This document shows, in pieces, positions 12,438 through 23,859 of a DNA stretch of 64,000 nucleotides (position 1 is the first letter of the stretch; each line of letters starts with the position of its first letter). The stretch comes from Globodera rostochiensis (Eukaryota; Nematoda; Chromadorea; Rhabditida; Heteroderidae). Location of the stretch: positions 1 to 64,000 of the forward strand of contig JAEVLN010000022.1 of assembly GCA_018350325.1 (NCBI GenBank), in the 5' to 3' direction. The notes under the pieces are model-generated. The model was not told the origin of the DNA. It saw only the letters and a list, made by a program, of their open reading frames with translations, and did not search any database. A program made the position numbers and the translations under genes.

Positions 12438-12659
12438 TCATTTTATTGCACCCAAAATATCACAAAATATGCTGCTGTCAGTGCATTTCACCGCTCTCCG
12501 CTCCCTCTGTACTTTTTTCTCCAACTCAAAATTGTTACGGATTTTGTCTTTGTATGATTTATCTGCTGGTTTTCTGATATTTTTATTCATATTGGCATTC
12601 GATCTATGGAATGCGATTGAAACATTCAAGAGGAATAAAAAAGACAATGTAAACATCAT
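12438..12659 (-). CDS. Possible small secreted peptide precursor
   Basis: This is an intronless 73-residue frame. It starts with a good signal peptide (MMFTLSFLFLLNVSIAF), followed by a Lys/Asn-rich spacer. It ends in RERR and an 18-residue tail with two Cys six residues apart (CTDSSIFC). Signal peptide, spacer, dibasic site and a short disulfide-looped C-terminal peptide is the layout of a neuropeptide or peptide-hormone precursor. I do not recognise the mature peptide. A longer in-frame start at 12737 exists but would hide the signal sequence. It lies tail-to-tail with the WDR26 gene, with its stop 186 bp beyond that gene's stop. It could be a chance frame in AT-rich DNA. Confidence 0.4.
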   Translation of the reverse strand: MMFTLSFLFLLNVSIAFHRSNANMNKNIRKPADKSYKDKIRNNFELEKKVQRERRAVKCTDSSIFCDILGAIK

Positions 12660-13168
12660 TTTGCTTCCGAAATGACAAAGGGAGGGGGAGGGGGGGGGGG
12701 AAGAATTCGGGATCATTTCTCGGGAAGGGCCCAGCATAAAAGCGTTCGTGTTTTATTTATCAAATGCGAAGAATTCAATAAAAAGAGCTAAATATGTCAG
12801 ACAAATATATGGATCTTTGCATTAATATGTATGTATTAAAAAGAATCGGTTTAAATATCCAAAAAAAAGAATCCCAGAGAAAAGTGAAGGAAGTAAGATT
12901 TATACCTTTTTTATGCAAAATTCAAAAAATTTGGAAAGGTTTTAAAAAAAGAATAGGTAAATAAATTAAAATGGTTGGGAATCGATTGGTGCAAAAATAA
13001 TTTAGCCATCCAGAAGAAAGACATGGCTGAAAATGGAAGGAAGATTGTTACGTAGGAAGACTATGTTTTTTCTTAATTAACGGAGGAGAAACTTTATGGG
13101 GAAACGCCGGGATTCTTTCTGTGAGGGCTCCGTCCGCTCATTCAGTCAAAACGCGCAATTCGTCACTT
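12660..13168. other. Intergenic, AT-rich
   Basis: Contains a short G-run near 12690 and AT-rich sequence. It lies 3' of the laminin gene. Nothing else is recognised. Confidence 0.7.
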
Positions 13169-16100
13169 TCATTGTCCCTCTTGCTCCAAATTTATCAGAT
13201 TGTAGCATCGCGTCGGCAGGGCATCTAAAGGCGACAGGGACGGCGGGAATCGTTTCATTTTAGCGCATAAATAACGAACCCCTAATTTGGCGCAGATTCT
13301 CTAACTCTTTAGCCAATGCATCGATTTGCCTAAAAGAAAAGTAAAGAAAAAAGGACTCAAATTCGGTTGGGGACAAGGCCGTAGCCAGGGGGGGGGGGGA
13401 CTCTCGAGCTGCTGGAGTCCAAAGAGCAATTAAGCCTGGCCACAGCCGACTCGCCTCTTCTGCAGCACCGCCTCCGTCTCCGCCCGTCTGATGCGTTCGC
13501 GCATTTTGGCCTCGCTGCCGCTCGATTCGTAGCGCCTTTCTGCCGCCTCCAACAATTTCTCCACGTCGTCCAATTGGTCGTCATCAACGTTGTCCAGAGA
13601 ATCTGTAAACTCAATTTGTTGGTTGCCTTTATCCGATGCATTCTCACTGAGTTGATCCAATGCTGCGGACAGTTTCTTGTCGGAATCACTCAGCTTCTCT
13701 TGCAGAGACTTAGAAGTGGCCTCAGAAAGTGTGGCCTTTTTCGCTACTTCGTTGGATCGTTCCGTGTCCGAAGTGGCCTAAAACGACTCAATTCGCGATA
13801 AAGCAATAGTTCAGCCAACCTGATTCTCAAAGTCCTTCGTGGTGGCCAACACGGAGTCCAATTCGGTGCTTAGACTGTCCAGCATATTTTTGGTTTCTGT
13901 GGACCTAACCGTCGTCTGCTCAGTGGCGTCAGTCAATTTGGAAGACTCCTTTAAATAATAATTCAAAGCATAAATACAATAGTTTAGTTGGGTATTCATG
14001 AGGGAGGGAGGGGGGCTGTTTGAGGAAGGGGGGGGGGCTGTGCCTGCTACGGCCTGTCATTTACCATCGCCAAATTCTGCGCCTTCATTTTGGCCTCCTC
14101 CGCAACTTCTGCCGCTTCTTTAGCATTTTGACTCGCGTCTCCGACCGCCTCTTCAGCCTCCGAAGTGGTCGCCTGTGCCTCCTCAATTTCCTTCTCAATA
14201 TCCACCAAATTGGCCATTTCTTCTGTGGCATCCACGCGGCTTTGTTCAACTTTGCTGTGAAAATCTGCAAATAATTTAGGCATTTTGGTTTCCATTACTT
14301 ATTGGAAATTAAAACCAACCGGAAAGAGCGTCGTGGGAATCTTTTGCATCATTCCACGTTTTTGTGGCCAAGTCGAAAGCCGCTTGAGTACGTACGTTGA
14401 AGGACTCAACCTCGTCGAAGGAATGGTCAACATTCTTTAAAAAAAAAGGTAGAAAAATGCAGAGATTCAAATGTTCTACCATCTGTTTCTCCCGTGCAGA
14501 TTGAAGCTGTTCATGCGCTTCCGCAAGCATTTTGTCCGCCTCCCCCAACAATTCCGACTGTTTTTCCGCCTCCGACCGTGTTGTTTTCAACGCTTCCGTG
14601 CCTTCCTCCCGCGCCTTCTTGACCTGCTCGACCAAGTCGTCCGAAAGCACATTCGGCAGACGGACACTCTCCACACCACTCAGAATAAATGCCGCGCTGT
14701 CGTGTGTTTGATTAGTCTCAAGAGACTGCTCCACTGCCATCTGCTGGATGGCATTTAGACGTTGTTCCAGTTCCTGAACCTCTGCCAATAAAGCCGAAAT
14801 CTGCTGGCTGGTGCTTGAAGCTGAAATGATTTTTAGAATTTGAATTACGCTTTCTACACCTCCAAAAATTGCTTCGTTGGCATCACTAAGCGATTGGCGC
14901 GATGCCTTGCGAATTTGTTCAGCCAATGAAAGGATCTCCCTGCGACGTTGCTCCTGACGCTCCGACAACTGCTTGGACTCGCCGGCTATCCCAGACAATT
15001 GTTGGCTCTTTTCCCCGTAACGGTCGAACGCCTCCTGGGCATTGGTCAAGTGCTGTTCCCCCTGGGTTTGAACGTAATTGACACCAACGGAAAGTTCTTT
15101 GTGGGTGGCTTCTGCAAAGAAAGTCAGCAAACTCAACAACGAAAAAAGAGACAAGATACCTTTGTCTCCGCCAAATCGATCCAATTGCCCCTCTACTACG
15201 GCGGCATTCGTATCAATTTGCTGCAGTCTATCGCGAAGTGCCAACACCAAAATGTCCGCCTCTGCAAGTTGTCCCTTCAAGGAAAGTGCCTGGTCTCGAA
15301 TGTGCGAGTCGTCTCCTTCTGAAGCAGTTTATTTTCTGTCCAAAACCCTTCCAACAAAAGACCTTTCCTTCCTTACCCAACTTCTTGGTCGCTTTTTCGT
15401 GCAATGTCTCCACGTCGGCCCGCACCTTTTGCACATGTTCGTCAAATTCGCGATCATTTACCGTAATCTACAAAAATGGAAAAACAATTATAAAACAAAA
15501 ATTTGTTTCGATAAATCTCTGACTCACCGGGTTGTTAATGATCTCGTCCAGATTTTCACGCAGCTCACTCATTGTCCCATTGATGTCATTTTTGCGAGCT
15601 TGGATCAGCGCGTAACAGTCATCACAAGCGGGACAGCCTCCGCGCAAATTGAAGCGATTTTCCGAACATTGATCACAACGACGACCCTCCACATTTTGTC
15701 GGCACAAACATTGACCTCGGGCAACATCACAATCCGGAGTCTCCGAACTAAACCGTTTGGATCTTCTGTTGATGGCCAACGTAACGGGAAATTCGGCCTC
15801 ACCCAATCGGATCACAACCGCACCCTTTGCATCCGTCCGCACTGAAGCCAAAGTGTCGCGCGGCACATTGATCACATCGTCGGCCAGTCACTCCCTTTTT
15901 GCATTGGCACTGTCCGGTTAGCAAATCACACACGCCGCCTTCCAAACTTCCCAACGGGTCACAACCGCACGGTTGGCATCCATTTCCAGAGGAAATGTTG
16001 TAGAAGCCGGGTGCACATTGGTCACAGCGAAGGCCAATCACTGAATGGTCCAACATTTCCAAGACAATTATAACCAACAGAACTGACCGTTTGGTTGACA

Positions 16101-19100
16101 CGAACATTGTCCATCGGTCTGGCGACATTCTGTACATTCAAACTGACATAAAAGCCAACACATTTTTAACTCACCAAGCGCTTCGAAATCCTGGCCCGGC
16201 CTCAAAGTGCCCGGCGCGTAACAGTTGCACGATCTGCAGTCCCCTGCCGTAGCATCAACGATCAACAAGACCATTAACAAATACATGGGCAAGAGGAGGG
16301 GGGAGCCCGAGTGCAGCTTGGACCCCTTGCCCATGTACGATCGATTACACCCCCAACCTTTCGTTTCCAACAGTGCGTCACCCCAATAGCCGGCCATGCA
16401 CATCTCACATCGCCACCCCGTCGTGTGGTAAATGCAGCGTTTGCATTCGCCACTAACCGTGTCGCACTTTCCAATGGCATTTGAGTCAGTGTTGCCGTTA
16501 CAGTCACATTTCTGACAAGGCAGGCCCTCAGCCGGATTCCCAAACGATTCTTCCGCACAAATGTCGCATCTGTCCATAGCAAGTCAGTCCAAGTCCGGCA
16601 CCAATAACTCACTTTCTTCCGGCGTATCCCTCCGGACATTCCGTACACAAAGTGTCCCCATCGCCCATCAGCATGCACGGACCATCCTCGGGACAGTCAC
16701 ATCTAACAAAAACCGTTAGACTTTCATAAACATACAATATGTATAATTAGTTTATACGGAATTTTGAATAAATGAACAAAAATTCAATCATCCATTCCCA
16801 ACTAATACGTACTTTTTGCAGTCTTCAGCTGTCCCAGACAGAGCATCGCCATAAAAGCCTCGCGCACAACGCTCACAAGTGTCGCCGGCAGTGCTGTGTT
16901 GACAAATGCATGAGCCTAAAATGTGCGAAACAATTTTCGAGGCCAATTGGAGCAATTCGGACCCGACTCGGAGTCACAGCTATCGGAATGGCCATGACAT
17001 TCGCAGGGAATGCATTTGGCCAAAGGGCCACCAAAGCGAAGCGTACGCTTATAACCCGGGGCACACGCCTCGCAAAATTGGCCGACAAATGCGTCCGGAC
17101 ATTTGCACTGTTCTACCCAATTGGCAGGCTCAGAGACGGCGCCGTTGGGGATGGAATGGGCCGATTGGACGGTGAAATTGTACAAGTAGCCGACATCTGA
17201 TAAAAAGTGTGACTTGACTGAGTCTTTCTTGTCCATTCACTCACCGCCTCTGGAGAAAGTTCCGCGAATTTTGAAAGCGCTCACATTGGAAAGGACAGCG
17301 ATGAAATCTGTAATTTTGTAACCGTTCGGACTGCTAACAAAAGGCCCACCAACCGGTCTCTCGAAGTGACGGGCTCCACTGGAGGGAGGGGTGAAAATGG
17401 ACACGGAAGCGGTAACGTTGCTCTCGCACGGTCGGCAACGGATTGCCCTGGGCAAAGATGGGCAACACCAATTCTTGTCCGTTGGCGCCCACAACCACGA
17501 CATCCCTACAACCATTTCCCATTTTTGAATAAGCAAAGGCAAAACTTTTTGCTTGGGCCGGGATTGGGCAGCTGAACTCGGAGGAAGAATTCGATGAACT
17601 TGTTGTAAATGTGGCGTTGATCTCCCAAATATTTTGGCGGTGCAAAGAGATAAACCTAAAACGGGGAAATTTTATTTTACTTTTTAAAAAATTTTCATTT
17701 ACGGGATAATCATCCATCTGAGAGACTGCGGCTGCTCGGTCGACTTGAAAAGAAAAAAATTCATTTTAATTTCTGTGTTGAAAAGGCGATTTTGGTGAAT
17801 AGTGAAGGGAAAAAAGGGGCAAAACGGGGGGCCATGTGTCTCTGATGACCACCCCAGCGTCATGCACAGACCCCCCCCCTTTCATAGAAGAACAACACCA
17901 ACCTTGGGCCCATTGAACATCTTCCAACTGTCGATCTGAACCGCCCGTCCAGTCTTCGGTGTCTAAAACGCACAGTTCAACAATCGTTCAGTCCCAGAGA
18001 AAATGCCCTACTTTCGTAAAATTGGGAGGACATATTTACTGCAAAGTATCCTTCGGCAGCCGAACAAACTGATGAATGACCAAAACAGAAGCAAGGAGAG
18101 CAGCCAAAAGAGTTGGAAGCGGATAAAAGGAAGAAACTTGGCTTGCATTTGTCGCAACGTTGGCCCTCCACATTCTGAAGAAAGAATACCCTAATTATCT
18201 CACTTAGTATTTTAACCAACCTCTTTACATGCGCAAGCGCCCGACGAGGGGGAGCAGTTCGGAGTGTTATTGAAAGAGCCGTTTGCATCACAATGACAGT
18301 CTCTGAAAAAATTAAATAAAAAGGGTCAGAGAGGTAATTGTGGTAGGGGGGGGGGGGGTTCCACCCCAAAACCAAATTTAAATCTTTTCAAAAAAAAAAG
18401 ATTTAAAATTCAAAAAGTCGCCATTGTTTATATAAGAATCGTCAAGCTGGACCTCATTACCTAACCCGAACTTACTTGCATCCCGTTGTGCCAAAGTCGT
18501 AGAAGCCGGCCTCACATCGATCGCAGAATTGTCCACCGACCCCCGCCTTACAGCGACATTGGCCTCCCTCGTCGCATTGGCCGTCAACAGCCCCAATCTC
18601 ATTGCATTGGCACGGACGACAATAATGTTCGCCGTGGCGGCGCCAATGGTCGGGGAGACAATTTTCGCAGTGAGGACCCTAAAATTTGGGGAAATTAAAT
18701 TGGGGATCAAAGCGTTGTCGCGGCATCCGACCTGAGTATTCCCGGCACAGTCAATGCAATGGCCGCCATGGTCGGTATTCTCGAACAGTTTGGCGTCGAA
18801 GAAGCACCGATTGGAGAGGCCGTTGCAATTGCAAGCTAAAAGGAGGGCAATCAGTCTGTCGTGGAAGTTGAATTATCTTCCAAATTGAAGTAAATAGACA
18901 GAGAATTCTGTGAAATTTGAAATGAACGGACGGAGGCATTCGTTGGCTTCGGTGGATGTTGCGCGTCTCCACGGTCTGTCCAGAAATAATGGGGCGCACT
19001 GCTGACAGTCGGCGCCGGCGGTGTTGTGCTGACAGTCGCAGACCAATTGCTCCTTTGATAGAATTATTGTGGCATATTTGGGGAATTTGCCGACCCAACC

Positions 19101-20388
19101 TCTCCGGGACCGGTGGACTTCACACATCGATTAGCGTGCCCATTGCATTTGCATCTTCCCCCAACCGCAAAATCGGTAATGCCGTAGTAATATGAACGCA
19201 AAACACGACTGTCTCCGAATATTTCATCACCAAAAGTGTTCATTCGGACCAACGAAATGCGAATTTGTTCGGCCGTCACCCATTCCTAAAGAAACGGAGG
19301 TAACAATTTGAACCTGGACGATATGCCATGCATTGCCTGCAACACTTCGCTCTCTTCGAAATTCTGCGCCGATGGACGTCCTTCGAGAGTAGAGAAAGCG
19401 ATGTTTCCCCCGGTTAACGGAGAAATGTCGGAGAATTCGCGCGTGCACTGAGCGGCCGCTTCATTGCCCGGCAGAACGGGCGCTTTGTCTTGCAATTTGA
19501 AGGTGGACCGACAGGAGCCGCTGAAATGCAATTAAACGCTTAAATATCTTTGAATGAACGCAATACAAAACACCTGTAATATTGCCATGGAATCCAATCA
19601 TCCTCGGCTTTGGTCTTCTTGTAAACCACAAAACTCTCCGGGCGTGGACTGACAAATTTTAGCCGAACATAAGTAATGTCGTAGCGCTTGTGCATGTGCA
19701 GGGTGAGATTGACTGTCTGTGGGTATTGGATACCCTCCTAAATTTTGAAAATTTCTAGTGAATTCCTTCAAAACAAACCGCCATCGTCTCTGACTGCCAC
19801 CTGTTTAAAAATTGTATGTATTTTTTGTTATTTTTTCAAATCAAAACCCATATCTAAATTACCATGTTTCGTTATCCGGATTGTTGAAGTCGGTTAGATG
19901 TGAGGCCGGATGAGCAAACGCCTAAAATTAGCAAGATTCGCGTCGAGTAGAAGCACTCACTAACCGGTACTCGCGCATCGCATACATCACAGACTTTGGA
20001 TGTTTGGCCCATTCCAATATGCCCAGTCTGTACACAAAACCGAGTTGGTTGGCGGACTCCGCAAGTATTGGTCACCTTGGGTCACAAGAACAACAGTGTG
20101 CGGGGTGAGGCGTAGAAGACCGAGTTTCCGGTGGGGGAGGGGGAGGGGGCTAACCTCCACTTCCAAGTTGAAGGCGACGTTAATGAAGTCTGGCACGCAC
20201 CGCTGGGGCTGAGACCGTTCATCGTAGCAGGCACTTTGACTGGGCTGATAATGGGCGGGGTCGATGCTGGGAGTTTTTTCGGCCGGTTGGGCCGCGCATT
20301 CTGGCGGGTGATTGAAGGAGGCCAATAGGAAAAGGACGGAGGTCAAGAAATGTTGCCGCGATAACCGCCTCCGATGGGAGTCGAACAT
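13169..20388 (-). CDS. lam-2: Laminin gamma chain
   Basis: Secreted basement-membrane subunit that trimerises with alpha and beta chains. The start at 20388 gives a hydrophobic signal ([12 protein letters not shown]). Exons I could place include 20388-20155, 20075-19965, 19921-19863, 19800-19779, 19737-19574, 19520-19337, 19285-19100, 19052-18932, 18835-18732, 18678-18476, 18302-18221, 18174-18012, 17962-17903 and 17743-17703. More follow down to 13776-13455, 13329-13280 and 13224-13169. Domains in order: laminin N-terminal domain ([21 protein letters not shown]), LE/EGF repeats, one laminin IV domain (about 18010-17240), a second LE block to about 15600, then a long coiled coil with heptads to 13280. 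The LE-IV-LE arrangement is that of gamma, not beta. Two tiny last exons supply the conserved C-terminus LPTRCYN with a Glu third from the end, the residue needed for integrin binding in vertebrate gamma1. Length, about 1,550 residues by estimate, is near normal. Confidence 0.93.
13329..13454 (-). other. GC-AG intron in the laminin gamma gene, near the 3' end
   Basis: The coding exon ends CAG AAG AG; the intron starts gcgagtcgg and ends cttttag (acceptor AG at 13331-13330). Joining gives Gln-Ile-Asp-Ala-Leu-Ala and the conserved gamma-chain tail. Without splicing, the frame reads Arg-Val-Gly-Cys-Gly-Gln-Ala and stops early at 13430. The nearby GT alternative is out of phase. Confidence 0.65.
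19286..19336 (-). other. GC-AG intron in the laminin N-terminal domain
   Basis: The exon ends in VLQ (TTG CAG), the intron begins gcaatgcat and ends tctttag, and the next exon begins EWVTA. VLQEWVTA is contiguous in laminin gamma1, so the boundary is fixed by homology and the donor is GC. Confidence 0.8.
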
Positions 20389-20612
20389 TTTACTGCTCGA
20401 AACTTTCGATTGGAATTCGCCAATTGGCCTCTTTCACAAAGCAATAATTGAAGAGCGCACTATTTTCAAAGCTTCAAACGATGCAATGTTTTATTTATTT
20501 TAAAATGATAAAATTAAGCTCAATTTTTGAATGCTTTAAATATCGCCTTCGTTCAAAAAAGTGTCACAATGCCAAAGTCCATTAACACAATTTCACGCTG
20601 CGTCTACAAATT

Positions 20613-20801
20613 TTAAAAATTCGATTTTAACAATTCCTTTGACAAATTGATGGCGTATTTGTGGTAGATTTGGTTAGATCGAAAGTAAAAGCATTGTATA
20701 AATTCGTCCTCGCACACGCATAATTGATTTATAGAATGATTTTTGAAAAATTGATGCGCAACAAAGTTGTGGGCCTGCAGAAGAAGAATAAACAGTAACA
20801 T
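20613..20801 (-). pseudogene. Cys-rich fragment, possibly phospholipase A2-like last exon
   Basis: A 62-residue frame has a good acceptor (ttcttctgcag) just before AHNFVAHQFF, followed by CVCEDEFIQC and a Tyr/Lys-rich tail. The CxCxxxFxxC spacing resembles the end of secreted phospholipase A2 of the bee-venom type. No catalytic HD motif or calcium loop is visible upstream on this strand. It could be an orphan last exon, a gene fragment, or a short secreted peptide starting at MLLFILLL. The assignment is weak. Confidence 0.25.
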
Positions 20802-22249
20802 TGCGATAAAGCAAAGTACAGTTCAAGAAGAAGACGAAACAGTTGCAAAAAAAAATGGCAATTTTTTCAAGACCAGGTTTTGTTTTTTTCAGTTACAAAT
20901 AGTTAAATAATATTGAGGGGAGGAAGGTGTGAATCGAAAAAGTGAAAGTATCCGGGGGGGGGGGGATTGAGGGGAGGAAGGTGACTAATATGGGGGAATC
21001 TCCACATTTCTTCTTGTCCTCGCGGGAAAGCTCAAAGGCGTCATCACTCAAAGGGAGGGGCGGACAATTTGCACCTTACGGATCGAATATCACTCGGGAA
21101 GAAGGAAAGCATCTTTGCTATATAAATACAACAATTCCGATCGAATGTGACAGAATTCTTTGAATGCATTTAATTAGGCCATAATTATAATATAAATAAA
21201 TAAAAGTTAATTTAATCGCAAGCGCGACTCAATTTGGTGCCAAAAGCTGAAGCGAAGGAGGTGAATAAAGTTAATTAGGGGAAATTAGCCCCCATTTAGC
21301 CGAAAGTAAATGGAAGTAAAAGATGGAGCAAATAATTGGGTCATCTCTCTCATTCATTGAACCGCCACATTGTGGTGGGAACACCAAATCGTTGGGCCGT
21401 TCATTCGTCGCCCATCGACGCGGGATACTGACGGACGGACGACCACCGAACCGCGAAGGACCAACAGAAGAGAAAGGAGGAGGGGGGGGGGGACTCCTCA
21501 AAGTGGAGCACCTGTGGGTTTCTCTATCCTAATAACCCACTCTTCCCGTTCCCCGATCGTCCATTCTGCATTCGCCTCCGCCTTCAGCAGAGTGAGGAAG
21601 GGGGGGGGGGGGGGGAGGCGACAGTTAATTGGGAAGAGTGGGCAAAGCGGGAAAGCAACGGAGAGTAAAGAGTGAGTAAGAAGACATATGAGGACGATTT
21701 GGAAAGCATTGAGAGGGTCATAATCCCAAGTAGCATTTAGGCCAATTGCTTCTTTCACTCGATCAATTGCTTTTCCCAACAGATAAGGGATGGCTTCTTT
21801 AGAAAAGAAATTTGATCGATGGATGGAGGGGGAGGCTGAGGTGAGTGGGGCCGGTGGTAGGGAAAGGCCGGCGGGGTGGGTGAGATCACTGATCAGCCTT
21901 TCATTGTTCTTTTGCCTTTTCTTTCTCTTCCCTCATTATTTTCCTCCTTTCACTACATTTCTTTCTGCATTTGTAGCTGTTGTTTAATTTTTTGGTCATT
22001 AATTACATTATATGGTCGCCATTCCAAGATCGAGGAAGAAAAGAAAAGCCACGGAAAGCGCATCCGGTCCGACGGTCGAATGTTTTTATCTTTTCTCATA
22101 ATTATCAGATCGTTTAGTTTTTGCTTAGTAATTGCTTCTTCTCATCGAGAGCTTTCATTTAATATAAGATTCGACCAAGTTAGGTCAGGTTACAGGAAGT
22201 TATAAAACATTCGACCTTCGGGGCCTGTATTAAAGAAGTAGCGAGACGG

Positions 22250-22720
22250 GGCAAAGCGGGTCAACTGCGTCTGGCCAACTGCGTCTCGGGGCCAACTGCG
22301 TCTCGGGGTCAACTGCGTCTGGCCAACTGCGTCTCGGGGTCAACTGCGTCTGGCCAACTGCGTCTCGGGGCCAACTGCGTCTCGGGGCCCGTCTCGGGGC
22401 CAACTGCGTCCCCGTTCAAAAAAGGCCAACTGCGTCCCCGTTCAAAAAAGGCCAACTGCGTCTCGGGGCCAACTGCGTCTGAGCCAACTGCGTCTCGGGG
22501 CCAACTGCGTCTGAGCCAACTGCGTCTCGGGGCCAATGCGTCTCCGTTCAAAAAGGGCCAACTGCGTCTCACCATCTTTTTTACTATTGGTCAAAAAGCT
22601 AACTCCATATTAGCATAGGGGTTGCTAACCCAGGGATAGTTTTCAAAAATAATTTTTTTTCAAAATTTAAAACAGACGTAGTTGGCCAGACGCAGCTGGC
22701 TCAGACGCAGTTGACCCCTA
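22250..22720. mobile_element. Foldback element with CAACTGCGTCT-word arms
   Basis: From about 22258 to 22570 the word ccaactgcgtctcggg recurs roughly fifteen times in variants (gtctgg, gtctcgggg, gtccccgttc). After about 100 bp of AT-rich spacer the complement appears at 22674-22712 (gacgtagttggccagacgca, then cagacgcagttgacccc). The element therefore has one long and one short inverted arm. Confidence 0.7.
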
Positions 22721-22746
22721 CTCAGTCGGGGTTCGTCCCTGGCTAT

Positions 22747-23478
22747 TGGACATTTCGCCCGGTAACGAAAAGGACGTTTCGCCCATAGGCATACGTGAGA
22801 TAGTAGGGGGGGTCAACGGCCCTTCGTACGAACGATGGGGGAGGGGGGGGGGGGTCAAGGCGGGTGTCGACCCTTTGGAAATACGATGCTATACTACTGA
22901 AAAACGCACTTTTTTGAGGACAAAGAGTACCCGATTTTCGTGTTTTTTTTTGCGCGCTTTTTTCAATTAATTTTTTGGCTTGGAGGTGGGCGTCGGCGGT
23001 ATTGTTTAAAAATTGCCAAAAAATTACGAATTTCCTCTTTTTTCTCTTCGCTCTTCGTTCTCTCCTTCCCCCTCCCCCCCCCCCCCCCCTCCAGCCCCGA
23101 CCCCGGTCGGTACGATCCCCCCCCCCCCCTCTATTTTGGGCTCGGTACGAACGATGGGTGGGGGGGGGGGGGTCGACCCCCCACTATTTCGGGTATGCCC
23201 ATAGGACATTTCGCCCATCGCTCACCCATTGAATGATTCAGATCCAAATAAAAAATATTGCCAAAATGGTTAGACTTGTTTTTTGAGCTTGTTTTGATAA
23301 TTTATTGAATTTTTGAGTGCAATTTTAGCCAAATTATTCAACTTTGGCTCAATTTTAAATAATCCATCTATCTAAAATACTTTACAAGCTTTTATTAAAT
23401 GTGGGCGAAACGTCCGTTTTTTCACTACCGGGCGAAACGTCCCCGTTTTTTTTTGTTACCGGGCAAAATGTTCGGACA
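22747..23478. mobile_element. Foldback element with GGACGTTTCGCCC-word arms
   Basis: The left end has ggacatttcgcccggtaacg and ggacgtttcgcccata. The right end (23402-23478) has gggcgaaacgtccg, accgggcgaaacgtccccg and ttaccgggcaaaatgttcgg, which are complements. The interior holds two direct copies of tacgaacgatgggg with adjoining G runs (22826 and 23146) and C runs. No coding sequence was seen. Confidence 0.65.
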
Positions 23479-23859
23479 CCTCGTCCCTCATTACTACTGG
23501 TAAATCATCATTCCTGCCATTAACGGGAAAACCTTTTTGAATGAGGGTGAATGTACCGAAACTGAGTTTTCAAATTTTTAAGAAAGTTTTCGACATCATT
23601 CCCGCAAAAACATGCCCATAACTTAACATAAGTATTTCAGACAATTTTAGAATAAAAATTGTTGGTACTGAAGTGTAAATTTTGCACTGGGACTCAGTCT
23701 GCTGATATCCAAATGACCTATCATCAACTCGTCTCACCCCTTTTGTCTCGCCGAGAGCTGTCGAGTGATACCACATTTGTGGAGATTGGTGCACAGGAAG
23801 ACACCGAATTTAGTCCAAAAATATCCATTTTGGCCATGTTTAAGAGGTTCAAAACCCGG

